NCBI GenBank assembly: GCA_027483665.1
Contig: JAIXUC010000041.1
Span: 1 to 64,000 of the forward strand
Source: Comamonadaceae bacterium
GTDB lineage: Bacteria; Pseudomonadota; Gammaproteobacteria; Burkholderiales; Burkholderiaceae_C
Direction: 5' to 3'
Length of the DNA: 64,000 bases
How positions within the stretch are numbered: the stretch's first letter is position 1; the number at the start of each line of letters is the position of its first letter. This document shows, one piece after another, positions 1-9,144 of this stretch. The notes beneath the pieces are model-generated. The model was not told where the DNA came from, made no database searches, and saw only the letters and a list, made by a program, of their open reading frames with translations. Position numbers and translations under genes: made by a program.

Positions 1-475
1 GCAGCGCTAGCGAGCAACCCCGGCTCCGCGCTGCAGCGCTTCCGGCGCGCACCAGCAGGCGCTCTACTTCGCCACTCACAGGGGTCGGTGGCTGGAGTCG
101 GGCGCAGGCCCCATTCGCGGTTGCCAGCACGCAAGCGCACCGCAAGCGTAGTTAACGCAGCAACCCGAGCACACCAAGAACAGCCGCCCGCGAGCGTGGG
201 CCGGAGAACGAGCCGGACGCCGACACCTGGCGCGAGGTGTAGGCGTGGATCAAGCGAGACGTGGGCCGGAGACCGAACAGGACACTGACACCTGGCGCGA
301 GGTGCAGGCGTGAATCAACCGTTGCGTGGGCCGGAGAACGAACAGGACGCCGACACCTGGCGCGAGGTAAAGGCCGCTTCAAGAATGTCCCGTGCTCAAC
401 AAACCCAACGCTGGGCGATGCCCGACGCCGCCACATTCCCCAAGCCCGATCGGTGGCGCACAAGGAGTGATGACG
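1..475. other. Window start, no gene recognised
   Basis: I see no convincing gene in this stretch. Frame 1 on the plus strand stays open from the first base to about position 288, but the Arg/Pro/Ala-rich product looks like translated GC-rich noncoding DNA. The tail of a gene that begins before the window cannot be excluded. The second half is a tandem repeat, listed separately. Confidence 0.4.
194..388. repeat. Three tandem copies of a 65-bp unit
   Basis: Three copies begin at about 194, 259 and 324, each opening with GCGTGGGCCGGAGA or a close variant and sharing the core ACACCTGGCGCGAGGT. The third copy diverges in its last 15 bases. The period of 65 is not a multiple of three, so the array is unlikely to code for a repeated peptide. 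It is not a CRISPR array because there are no unique spacers between short repeats. I do not recognise the family. Confidence 0.8.
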
Positions 476-910
476 ATGAACGTGACTGTTGAGCAAGGCG
501 ATCGGGCAGTTGGACACAACGAAGAGGGCTGGCGGGTGGTGGTTTGGCTAGAGGGGCACGCCGAGCGCCCACAAGTGCATGTGCTGGTCCAGGGGCGCAC
601 AGCGTGCCCAGCATCTGCGCAGATGTTTCAAAGCAGCAGCGTCGACTTGGCCTTGCCTTTAACGATAGCGGGCGCACACATTTGTGTCGGGGAGGCGCGT
701 ATCGACGCAGGCGAAGTGCCTTATGTGCCGCTGTATTCAGTTCCCCGGCAGCAGCAAATGCAGCTTCATGAGCTGATCTGGCAGACATTTCGCCGTTGGG
801 TTTTGTTGCATGCCAGCGCTTTGGAGGGGCATTTGCTGTTGGGGACCGAGCCTTCAGAACCAGGCGTTTTGGCGGAACGCTGGCACGGGCTGGACCGTGA
901 AGCTGCTTGA
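476..910 (+). CDS. Hypothetical protein, 144 aa
   Basis: I do not recognise this protein. The start at 476 was chosen because an AAGGAG ribosome-binding site lies eight bases upstream; the ATG at 470 would be only two bases from it. The reading frame stays open further upstream to 392, but that part overlaps the end of the tandem repeat. There is no signal peptide or membrane segment. The sequence is mixed alpha/beta in character, with a tryptophan-rich stretch near residue 17 and a Gln-rich stretch near residue 92. It lies 39 bases upstream of a sigma-28 promoter that serves the next gene, so the two are probably separate units. Confidence 0.5.
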   Translation: MNVTVEQGDRAVGHNEEGWRVVVWLEGHAERPQVHVLVQGRTACPASAQMFQSSSVDLALPLTIAGAHICVGEARIDAGEVPYVPLYSVPRQQQMQLHELIWQTFRRWVLLHASALEGHLLLGTEPSEPGVLAERWHGLDREAA

Positions 911-949
911 AGCGGCTTGCGTCCTGCTGAAAAAGAGTTAAAACAGCAC

Positions 950-976
950 TCAAGTTGGCTCAAGACCGGCCGATAA
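950..976 (+). promoter_or_regulatory. Sigma-28 (FliA) promoter
   Basis: TCAAGTTG at 950-957, an 11-base spacer, then GCCGATAA at 969-976. The -10 element is the exact flagellar sigma-28 consensus, the -35 element matches TAAAGTTT at six of eight positions, and the spacing is the standard 11. It points at the gene starting at 1041, about 60 bases downstream. Confidence 0.75.
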
Positions 977-1040
977 GTTCCGTGTAGGGGCGGTTTTTAG
1001 CCTTTTTCTAGGCGCCGCCTCATGTCTGGAGGACCGCGCC

Positions 1041-1646
1041 ATGCAAGTACCACCCACCGACCGAATCGCCGCGTTCCGCCCTTTGGGCGCGGAGCAGTTG
1101 TCCTTGGCGGCGCTGTCGCCAGCAGTGGCCACCGTGCGGCCGCAGCCCGTGGCCGAGGTCGACACCAATGGCCCGGACGGCGAGGCCACCGACCGCGAAC
1201 GTGCGGACACCGAGTCCTTGGTGCGTTTGTTCGCAGTCCAGTCCGAAGAGGCCACTTACGAGCGCCAAATTCAACGGGCGCAGCGCGAGCAGGCGCAAGC
1301 CCTGGAGCGCCGTTTGGAGAGCATCAGCACCGATCCCGGCTTGGTCGCTGGCAACGCATCGGCTGCGGGGGCCGCGGCCCAGAGTGGCGGCGCTGCCACC
1401 GCACCGACAACCGATAGCAATGCCAGCAGTTCTGCACGCGAGCGAGGGCTGCAGGCCGCCAGCGATGCCCGCCGCACGGGCGACCCGGTTCGCCCACCTC
1501 GATCCACCGATGCCGAGCCGTCACCTCCGGGCACATCCCGCTTGGACAATGGCGCACCCGTTCAAACGACGCCATCGAGCGAGCCCCTACCGGTCAGCCG
1601 TGGGCCCCGCCCCATCGACGCCGCTGCCGCATTCACCAGCATTTAG
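1041..1646 (+). CDS. Hypothetical protein, probable motility-regulon member
   Basis: Small 201-aa protein of unknown function. The start follows a GGAGGA ribosome-binding site at 1026-1031. Residues about 45-95 are charged and heptad-like (many Glu, Arg, Gln) and probably form a coiled coil. The rest is Ala/Pro/Ser/Thr-rich and likely disordered. There is no signal peptide. The only functional clue is the sigma-28 promoter directly upstream, which by analogy with known FliA regulons suggests expression with late flagellar and chemotaxis genes. A role as a flagellar or chemotaxis accessory protein is inference. The 115 bases after it hold nothing I recognise before the convergent ABC transporter gene. 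Confidence 0.6.
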   Translation: MQVPPTDRIAAFRPLGAEQLSLAALSPAVATVRPQPVAEVDTNGPDGEATDRERADTESLVRLFAVQSEEATYERQIQRAQREQAQALERRLESISTDPGLVAGNASAAGAAAQSGGAATAPTTDSNASSSARERGLQAASDARRTGDPVRPPRSTDAEPSPPGTSRLDNGAPVQTTPSSEPLPVSRGPRPIDAAAAFTSI

Positions 1647-1761
1647 CCAGCCCGCCACCGGACGAACTGCTACTCGCGCCGGACACAGCCCGCACTCACC
1701 CGTTTCCTGTCGTAGAACGCGCTGCTCCAACTCGGGTGCTACAGCGCACAGGGCTATTTCA

Positions 1762-3627
1762 TCAGCTTGACCTGACCTGCGCAGGCATTCCCGCAGCACC
1801 CGGCTGCACTTGCCAACGCCCGCTGTGCCAAGCGGCCACACCGGGGCGGTGGGCAATCGACACCAGCGCGCCATGCTGCGCCAGCACCACCTCGGCCAGT
1901 TGTTGGTAGAGCGCGGCTTCAGCGGCTTCATCGAGCGCGCTGGTGGCTTCATCCAGAAACAGCCAGCGTGGCTGCTTCAAAAACACGCGCGCCGCTGCCA
2001 GCCTTTGCTGCTCGCCGCCAGAGAGCTTTTGGCCCCACGCGTCGGACACGTCCAATTGCTGGGCTAGGTGCGGCAACTGCGCTTGTTGCAAAGCCTTCAC
2101 CAAGGCAGCGTCGTCAAAGCGATCGACAGGCTCTGGGTAAGCCAGGGCTTCACGGAGTGGGCCGTTGGGCAGGTAAGGCCGCTGCGGCAAAAACATGGCG
2201 CGCGCCAGGAAATCGGGCGATCGAGCCACCGAGCCTTGCGCGAAAGGCCAGATGCCGGCCACCAGCCGAAACAAGCTCGACTTGCCGCTGCCCGATGGCC
2301 CTTGCAGCAACACACGTTCGCCTTCTTTCAGCGTCAGTGCGTCGGCCTGCAGCAACAAACGCCCGTCGGGCAGGCTGACTGCCAAACCGCGCAGGTCGAG
2401 TGCTTGGTCTGCGGAGGCGGTGCTGCTGCTTTGCAAAGCCGATGGTGCCGATTCGGCTTCGTGCGCGCGCATGGCGGCGTCGAAGCTGGAGAGGCGGTCG
2501 GTCGTGGCGCGCCAGCGGGCCAGCGTGTCGTAGTTGTCCACGAACCAGCTCAAAGAATCTTGCACGCGTCCGAAGGCCGAGGCGATCTGCATCAACTGCC
2601 CCAATTGAATGGCCCCGCTGAAAAAGCGCGGCGCAGCAATGATGAAAGGAAACACCACCGCGGCTTGGCTAAAACTCACGGTGAACCAGGTCAGCCGCTT
2701 TTGCGCTTGCAACAACAGCAGGTAGTTTTTGAGCACCGCAGAAAAGCGCATGCGGCTGTGCGCGCCTTCAACGGCCTCGCCGCGGTCCAGCGCGATGGAT
2801 TCGCTGTACTCGCGCACCCGCACCAGGTGGTGCCGGAAGTCCGCCTCACGGCGCTGTTGCTCGAAATTCAGCGCCACCAGCGGTCTGCCGATGTAGTGCG
2901 TGAGCACGCTGCCGACCACGCAGTACAGCACCGCCATCCACACCATGAAGCCAGGAATGTCCCATTCGGTGCCGCCCAAAGTGAAAGCGAAGTTGCCCGA
3001 CAAGCCCCACAGAATGCCCACAAAAGAAACCAAGGTGACCACGGCGTTGAGCAGGCCCATGCTGAGCGAGACGGTGTAGCTCGTGAACAGGTTCAGGTCT
3101 TCCTGAATGCGCTGGTCGGGGTTGTCGGGCGAGCCGCCCTGTGAGTAGCGGCGCAGCTCCAGCAAATAGAACGCGTGTTGGCTGAGCCAGCGTTTCAGAT
3201 AGTTGTCCGTCATCCAGGCGCGCCAGCGCATCTCCAGAATTTGCGTCAAGTAAAAGCGGTAGACCGCGATCACGATGAAGCCGAAAGCCAGGTAGGTGAA
3301 GCGCAGCAACTGCTCCCAGAACACGGGTTGGTTCTTGTCTTGCAGCGCGTCGTAGAACAGCCGGTTCCAGTCGTTGATGAGCACCAGCATGTAGACCGCA
3401 CCCAGGTTGAGCGCGACGATGGCGGCCAGCAGCCCGCGCGCTTGCCAGCGCTGCTCGGAGCGGAAGTAGGGCAGGGCCAGCGCGGTGCTGCGCTTCATCA
3501 CGTCCACAAAGCCAGCCCAGCCGCGGGGGCGCGCTTGTTCGTGAGCTGGTGGGTCTGCTGGTGAGGCGACGGCACTCGGGCTGGTGGGCAGGGCAGGCTG
3601 GGCTGCGGTGTTGGCGGTGTTGGTCAT
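1762..3627 (-). CDS. SbmA/BacA-YddA-like ABC transporter (permease-ATPase fusion)
   Basis: A 621-aa half-transporter with the membrane domain first and the ATPase last. Hydrophobic segments lie at about 66-88, 108-126, 190-210 and 228-248, with a further one near 315-335. The ATPase shows Walker A GPSGSGKSS at 443-451, signature LSGGEQQR at 535-542 and Walker B WLFLDE at 555-560, so it is complete. The membrane domain resembles the YddA/SbmA family, related to peroxisomal ABCD transporters, whose members move peptides, vitamin B12 or bleomycin-like compounds; the substrate here is not known. The gene starts 14 bases after the 5'-nucleotidase gene and is probably cotranscribed with it. Confidence 0.85.
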   Translation of the reverse strand: MTNTANTAAQPALPTSPSAVASPADPPAHEQARPRGWAGFVDVMKRSTALALPYFRSEQRWQARGLLAAIVALNLGAVYMLVLINDWNRLFYDALQDKNQPVFWEQLLRFTYLAFGFIVIAVYRFYLTQILEMRWRAWMTDNYLKRWLSQHAFYLLELRRYSQGGSPDNPDQRIQEDLNLFTSYTVSLSMGLLNAVVTLVSFVGILWGLSGNFAFTLGGTEWDIPGFMVWMAVLYCVVGSVLTHYIGRPLVALNFEQQRREADFRHHLVRVREYSESIALDRGEAVEGAHSRMRFSAVLKNYLLLLQAQKRLTWFTVSFSQAAVVFPFIIAAPRFFSGAIQLGQLMQIASAFGRVQDSLSWFVDNYDTLARWRATTDRLSSFDAAMRAHEAESAPSALQSSSTASADQALDLRGLAVSLPDGRLLLQADALTLKEGERVLLQGPSGSGKSSLFRLVAGIWPFAQGSVARSPDFLARAMFLPQRPYLPNGPLREALAYPEPVDRFDDAALVKALQQAQLPHLAQQLDVSDAWGQKLSGGEQQRLAAARVFLKQPRWLFLDEATSALDEAAEAALYQQLAEVVLAQHGALVSIAHRPGVAAWHSGRWQVQPGAAGMPAQVRSS

Positions 3628-3641
3628 GGGCGGCTCTCACA

Positions 3642-4619
3642 TCAAGGGTTGCGCACGCCACTGGCCACGTGTCCGGAAGGCACATGCTCGGCTGCCGAGC
3701 GCACGTGGCCGGTCTGGTCGTCAAAGAAAAAGTCGGGCTCGAACTCGCGCAAAAACGCGCCCTTGTCCAGCCCGCCCAGAAACATCGCTTCGTCGACTTC
3801 CACGTTCCAGTTCATCAAGGTGCGGATGGCGCGCTCATGCGCTGGGGCGCTGCGCGCTGTGACCAGCGCGGTGCGGATGCGCATGTGCGGCGTGCCCTCT
3901 TGCTGCAAGCGTTGCAGCGCTGCTAACAGCGGCTTGAAAGGCCCGGCGGGCAAGGGCAAGCCGGCCTTGTCGGTTTCGTGCTGCTGGAAAGCGCGCAGCC
4001 CGTCATCTTGATAAACGCGCTCGGCCTCGTCGGAGAACAGCACCGCGTCGCCGTCAAAAGCAATGCGCACTTCGCTGGGGTGGGCGTCTGACGCCAAAGC
4101 CGAGCGCGGATACACCTGCGCTGCTGGCACACCGGCGTCGAGTGCTGCACGCACATCGCTCAAGTGCGTCGACAAAAACAGATTGGCACTCAGTGGCCGC
4201 AAGTACCGCCAAGGTGACTGGCCGCGCGTGAAGGTGCCACGCCCAATGTGCAGGCCGTAATGCTGCGCCGAGCGGAACACGCGCATGCCCGAGACCGGGT
4301 CATTGCGCGAGAGGATGACCACCTCCACGCGCTGAATGGGCGTGGATTGCGCTTCCACGCGTTGAACGGGCGTGGATTGAGTCTCGCGCTGAATGGGCGT
4401 GGATTGCGCGTCCGGGGGCTGCACATCATTGAAAGCCAGCAGCTTGCGCACCATCGAAAACGCCACGCCGGGGCGGGCCGGCACTTCCAGCCGACTGAGC
4501 TGCAGGTTCATGTAGGCGCGGTCGTCGCCCTGCTCGAACACCGCGTTCTCTTCCTCGAAATCGAACAGCGCGCGAGAGGAGATCGCCACCACCAATTTGC
4601 CTTCGAGCGACAGGCCCAT
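3642..4619 (-). CDS. Cytosolic 5'-nucleotidase (cN-I-like family)
   Basis: A 325-aa protein that resembles the 5-nucleotidase family related to eukaryotic cN-I, which removes phosphate from nucleoside monophosphates. Family-like segments are the N-terminal LVVAISSRALFDFEEEN, the VVILSRNDPVSG block after residue 100, the FDGDAVLFSD block in the middle and FFFDDQ near the C-terminus, all rich in the Asp residues expected of a HAD-type phosphatase. The start at 4619 has a GGAGG site seven bases upstream; a longer frame to 4640 has none. Odd feature: about 29 residues of a 10-aa repeat (QSTPIQRVE type) are inserted just before the VVILSRNDP block. It probably leads a two-gene operon with the ABC transporter. 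Confidence 0.8.
   Translation of the reverse strand: MGLSLEGKLVVAISSRALFDFEEENAVFEQGDDRAYMNLQLSRLEVPARPGVAFSMVRKLLAFNDVQPPDAQSTPIQRETQSTPVQRVEAQSTPIQRVEVVILSRNDPVSGMRVFRSAQHYGLHIGRGTFTRGQSPWRYLRPLSANLFLSTHLSDVRAALDAGVPAAQVYPRSALASDAHPSEVRIAFDGDAVLFSDEAERVYQDDGLRAFQQHETDKAGLPLPAGPFKPLLAALQRLQQEGTPHMRIRTALVTARSAPAHERAIRTLMNWNVEVDEAMFLGGLDKGAFLREFEPDFFFDDQTGHVRSAAEHVPSGHVASGVRNP
4324..4410. repeat. In-frame 30-bp tandem repeat in the 5'-nucleotidase gene
   Basis: Two full 30-bp units (4324-4353, 4354-4383) and a third shortened by three bases (4384-4410). Full units carry a small inverted repeat, CCACGC and GCGTGG separated by nine bases. Being multiples of three, they add a repeated decapeptide without breaking the frame. 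Confidence 0.85.
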
Positions 4620-4707
4620 GGGAACTCCTCCAGTTGTCAAAAATCACTCAGAACACGAACCGCGTTGCTTGTATCACGCAGGTGCTCTTCACAGGCCGCC
4701 TGCGCGG

Positions 4708-5322
4708 CTAGCGGCTTGCGCTGTTCATGGTCAGGCACAGCGCTTCGCCCAGGCCCACGGCATCGCGCGGCCAGCCAGCGGCAGCCAGCGGTCCGCGCTG
4801 GCCCTTCGACAGCAGCTTGGCCGTGCGCACCACGCCTGCGTGGGTGATCCACACGGTGGGCTCTGCTGCCTGTAGGCAGTCGTCCCAGGCTGCGCCCACG
4901 CGCGCCATCAGCGCGGCCAAGGACTCACCGCCGCCGGGGTTGTGCTGCCAAAGATCGCGTGCCCAGGCGTCGGTGCGGGCTGCGCCAATGTCGTCCCAGC
5001 ACTGGCCCTCCCACGCGCCAAAGCGCAACTCCATCAAGCGCGCATCAGCGCGAGGGCGCAGGTCTGCTCGGTGTTGCTGCAAGGCCAAGGCCAATTGCCA
5101 GCAGCGCTGCAGCGGTGAAACCCACAGCACCGCATGCAGCGGCAACAGCCCAGCCAAGCTCTGAGCAGCTTGGGCTGTGTCTTGCGGACAAGCGGGCACA
5201 TCGAGTTGCCCATAGCAAATGCCGGGCTCAATCAGCGGCATGGCGTGTCGTACCAGCCATAGCTCGCGGGGCTGCTTCACTCCCAGCCCCAGCTCGCGGG
5301 GATGCTTCACTCCCAGCTTCAC
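4708..5322 (-). CDS. cobC: Alpha-ribazole phosphatase (histidine phosphatase family)
   Basis: Histidine phosphatase with the signature LVRHAMP near the N-terminus, ELRFGAWEG in the middle and the second catalytic histidine in VWITHAGVVR. In cobalamin synthesis CobC removes the 5' phosphate of the lower-ligand nucleotide intermediate, and the neighbour cobS supports this reading over a generic phosphoglycerate mutase-like enzyme. The start is uncertain: a GTG at 5322 overlaps the cobS stop codon as GTGA, and two more in-frame GTG codons occur downstream because the region is a 30-bp tandem repeat. Any of the three would leave the catalytic domain intact. The product is about 180-204 aa, normal for the family. 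Confidence 0.85.
   Translation of the reverse strand: MKLGVKHPRELGLGVKQPRELWLVRHAMPLIEPGICYGQLDVPACPQDTAQAAQSLAGLLPLHAVLWVSPLQRCWQLALALQQHRADLRPRADARLMELRFGAWEGQCWDDIGAARTDAWARDLWQHNPGGGESLAALMARVGAAWDDCLQAAEPTVWITHAGVVRTAKLLSKGQRGPLAAAGWPRDAVGLGEALCLTMNSASR
5261..5320. repeat. 30-bp tandem repeat at the cobS/cobC junction
   Basis: Two copies, 5261-5290 and 5291-5320, identical at 27 of 30 positions. In the cobC frame each copy encodes a decapeptide of the type LGVKxPRELx, and each supplies a potential GTG start codon. Confidence 0.85.
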
Positions 5323-6125
5323 TTCCAGCCCCAAGACAAAGCCACGCCGAGATACAGCGCGATCTCGCACACCTGCTGCACAGCGCCCAAGCCGTCGCCC
5401 GTGAAGCCTTGCAGCCTTTGCCACAGCCAGCGTGCCATGTAGGCCAGCGCCGCCACCGCTGCCAACACACCGCCAGCGGCTGGCCACCAGCCCAAGGCCC
5501 AGACCATGAGCATCACTGCGGGCAACACCCACAGTGCAGCGGCAGCCAGCGCTGGCGCGCTGATGGCGTCGGCCAGCGGTTTGCTCTTGGATGAGGCGCT
5601 GTCTCCCACATGCGGCATGCGCCAGATGATGAGTAGCGGCAGGCCGCGTGACACCACATGGGCGCCAGCCAGCGCAGCCAGCATCACCGGCGCCGACAAA
5701 CTGCCCAGCAAGGCCAGCAGCGCCACCTTGGCCATCAGCGCCAGAACCAGCGCCATGGCACCGAAGGCGCCGATGCGCGAATCTTTCATGATCTCGAGCG
5801 CTCGCTCGCGCTGCATGCTGCCGCCCAGGCCGTCGATCAGGTCGGCCAGCCCGTCTTCATGAAAGCCGCCCGTCAGCCACACGCTGGCCACCGTGGCCAG
5901 CACTGCAGCCACCAAGGGTCGATACGGTGAGTCGGGCAAGGCCCACAGCGCCAAGGCTGCCACGCCGCAAGACACACCCGCCACCAGCCAGCCCACGCCC
6001 GGGAAATGCGCCGCGCTGGCGCGCAACATGGCCGGGCTGAAGCCGACCCAGTTCGCCAAAGCACCTGTGATGGGCACGCGCGTGAAGAACTGCACCGCCA
6101 GAAGAAAGTGGCGAAGCGCGTTCAT
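5319..6125 (-). CDS. cobS: Adenosylcobinamide-GDP ribazoletransferase
   Basis: Integral membrane enzyme of about 268 aa that joins adenosylcobinamide-GDP with alpha-ribazole (phosphate) in the last steps of cobalamin assembly. The N-terminus FLLAVQFFTRVPI and the block GGFHEDGLADLIDGLGG with its conserved acidic residues are diagnostic, followed by DSRIGAFGAMA and several hydrophobic helices. The ATG at 6125 is preferred; a TTG at 6146, overlapping the ilvA stop, would add seven residues. It is followed without a gap by cobC and preceded closely by ilvA, so the three may share a transcript. Confidence 0.9.
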   Translation of the reverse strand: MNALRHFLLAVQFFTRVPITGALANWVGFSPAMLRASAAHFPGVGWLVAGVSCGVAALALWALPDSPYRPLVAAVLATVASVWLTGGFHEDGLADLIDGLGGSMQRERALEIMKDSRIGAFGAMALVLALMAKVALLALLGSLSAPVMLAALAGAHVVSRGLPLLIIWRMPHVGDSASSKSKPLADAISAPALAAAALWVLPAVMLMVWALGWWPAAGGVLAAVAALAYMARWLWQRLQGFTGDGLGAVQQVCEIALYLGVALSWGWK

Positions 6126-6142
6126 GTGCCAAGCCCTGGCGC

Positions 6143-7720
<1,578 letters not shown>

Positions 7721-7742
7721 GGCCGAGGATGATAGGTGCCAG

Positions 7743-7773
7743 AAAAAAAGCCCCTGGCCTTGCGGCCGGGGGC
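7743..7773 (-). terminator. Intrinsic terminator upstream of ilvA
   Basis: GC-rich hairpin with a four-base loop (7760-7763) followed on the minus strand by a run of seven T. No minus-strand gene ends here; the nearest upstream minus-strand gene is coq7, about 650 bases away beyond a plus-strand gene. Confidence 0.8.
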
Positions 7774-7846
7774 TTAATCCACCGACTTAGCCGTTGGTGG
7801 AGGAGACAAACGGTGTTGAGTGCAACGGCCTTCGCTCAAGGCTCAT
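7743..7846 (-). promoter_or_regulatory. Candidate attenuator in the ilvA leader
   Basis: Read toward ilvA, the leader holds a 19-codon ORF (ATG 7846-7844, TAA 7789-7787), then overlapping hairpins. GCCGTTG at 7829-7823 can pair with CAACGGC at 7796-7790, while CCACC at 7800-7796 can pair with GGTGG at 7783-7779. A terminator follows: ten-base arms at 7773-7764 and 7759-7750, then seven T residues at 7749-7743. The leader peptide is not rich in Ile, but has several Thr, Ser and Val codons. An unrecognised small RNA ending at this terminator is the alternative. Confidence 0.45.
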
Positions 7847-7971
7847 TTCGCTCAACGCAGGAGCAGTCTACCGACTTATTGGTGCAGTGCAACATCTGCG
7901 CTCGGCCTCCAGAGCTCAACACGTGCCAGATGTCACACTGGCGGCCCCTTCATTCACAGCAGGCACACCAC

Positions 7972-8421
7972 ATGGAATGCACCGTCAGTTGGACCGGCGC
8001 CACCGGCGCGAAATCGGGCATGGGTTTTTTGGCCGAGACCGGCAGCGGCCACGTGTTGATGATGGATGGCGCGCCCGATGCAGCCCGCCCCGAGAACGGC
8101 GGCCAAAACCTCGCACCGCGTCCGATGGAAACCGTGCTCGCTGGCACCGGCGGCTGCACCGCTTATGACGTGGTGCTGATCTTGAAGCGCGGCCGGCATG
8201 ACGTGCGCGGTTGCAGCGTCAAGCTCACCTCCGAGCGGGCTGAAGCAGACCCCAAGGTCTTCACCCGCATCCACATGCAGTTCACGGTCACAGGCAAAAA
8301 CATCCCAGCAGAAGCCGTGGCCCGCGCCATCGCCATGAGCCACGAGAAATACTGCTCAGCCAGCATCATGCTGGCCAAAACAGCGGAAATCACGACCGGG
8401 TTTGAGGTGGTGGAGAGGTAA
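7972..8421 (+). CDS. OsmC family protein
   Basis: A 149-aa OsmC/Ohr-superfamily protein. These dimeric cytosolic proteins reduce organic peroxides through two cysteines. The blocks NLAPRPMETVLAGTGGCTAYDVV (first Cys) and SHEKYCSASIML (second Cys) carry both residues at the usual spacing. The ATG at 7972 fits the usual N-terminus; the frame is open further upstream, but that part has no family character. It is convergent with coq7 and divergent from ilvA. It belongs to the broad OsmC type rather than to Ohr, and its exact substrate is unknown. Confidence 0.85.
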   Translation: MECTVSWTGATGAKSGMGFLAETGSGHVLMMDGAPDAARPENGGQNLAPRPMETVLAGTGGCTAYDVVLILKRGRHDVRGCSVKLTSERAEADPKVFTRIHMQFTVTGKNIPAEAVARAIAMSHEKYCSASIMLAKTAEITTGFEVVER

Positions 8422-8430
8422 TCGAGCGGC

Positions 8431-9087
8431 TCACACCCGCTGCGCCACCGTCGTCATCACGCGCGCCGCCATTCGCATCACCTGCTGCACCGGCGCGGGA
8501 AGGGGCGCTGCGCCTGACTTCTGCGCATCGACGGCGTGGCGCGCTTCGTCGTCTTTCATTTGCGCCACGATGGCGCGTGAGGCGTGATCGTGCGCTGGCA
8601 GGCGCTGCAGGTGGCTTTGCAAATGCGCTTCCACCTGCTTTTCGGTTTCCACCACGAAGCCCAGGCTGACCGGGTCTCCGCCCAACCGTCCGGCCACCAG
8701 CCCGATACCAAAAGCGCCAGCAAACCACAGCGGGTTCAGCAGCGAGGGCCGGGCACCCAACTCGTCCATGCGCTGACGCGTCCAAGCCAGGTGGTCTGTT
8801 TCTTCGCGGGCCGCTTGATGGAAGTGCTGGCGAAGTGATTCGCTGCGCGTGCTCAATGCCTGTGCGGTGTACAGCGCCTGCGCGCACACCTCGCCCACGT
8901 GGTTCACCCGCATCAGGGCCCCAGACAGCGCTTTGTCTGCCGCCGACAGTTGCGTCGGCTCATTCGGCACGGTGGGGCATGGCCGCGAAGCCTGGGCTGG
9001 TGCCAGCAAAGTGCGCAGCGTCGTGTCTGCTGCCATCAGCCAGGCGTCGATGGGTGAGCGGTTGCGGGTGGGGTGGGGCGTGTTCAT
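8431..9087 (-). CDS. coq7: Ubiquinone biosynthesis hydroxylase Coq7
   Basis: A 218-aa di-iron, membrane-associated monooxygenase that performs the last ring hydroxylation of ubiquinone synthesis (3-demethoxyubiquinol to demethylubiquinol). Carboxylate and histidine ligands are visible: Glu66 in RVNHVGEVC, Glu96 and His99 in REETDHLAW, Glu147/149 in VETEKQ and Glu181 with His184 in DEARHA. The ATG at 9087 was chosen because the upstream extension is low-complexity. Many proteobacteria use UbiF instead; Coq7 is usual in Burkholderiales. Confidence 0.93.
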   Translation of the reverse strand: MNTPHPTRNRSPIDAWLMAADTTLRTLLAPAQASRPCPTVPNEPTQLSAADKALSGALMRVNHVGEVCAQALYTAQALSTRSESLRQHFHQAAREETDHLAWTRQRMDELGARPSLLNPLWFAGAFGIGLVAGRLGGDPVSLGFVVETEKQVEAHLQSHLQRLPAHDHASRAIVAQMKDDEARHAVDAQKSGAAPLPAPVQQVMRMAARVMTTVAQRV

Positions 9088-9144
9088 GGGCGGATTATGG
9101 GCAGGGGCACCGCCGGCGGGGAGCCCCTGCGCCAAAGCCCGGGC

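Noticed and set aside
194-388. Possible CRISPR array
   Set aside because: The units follow each other directly with no unique spacers between short repeats, and no cas genes are present.
152-517. Open frame of 121 codons on the minus strand through the 65-bp repeats
   Set aside because: The repeat period is not a multiple of three, so the repeated DNA is read in different frames, and no ribosome-binding site or family feature is seen.
7743-7920. tmRNA, 6S RNA or 4.5S RNA on the minus strand
   Set aside because: The segment ends in a good terminator and contains CCACCA, but the T-arm signature of tmRNA and the conserved elements of 6S and 4.5S RNA are missing.
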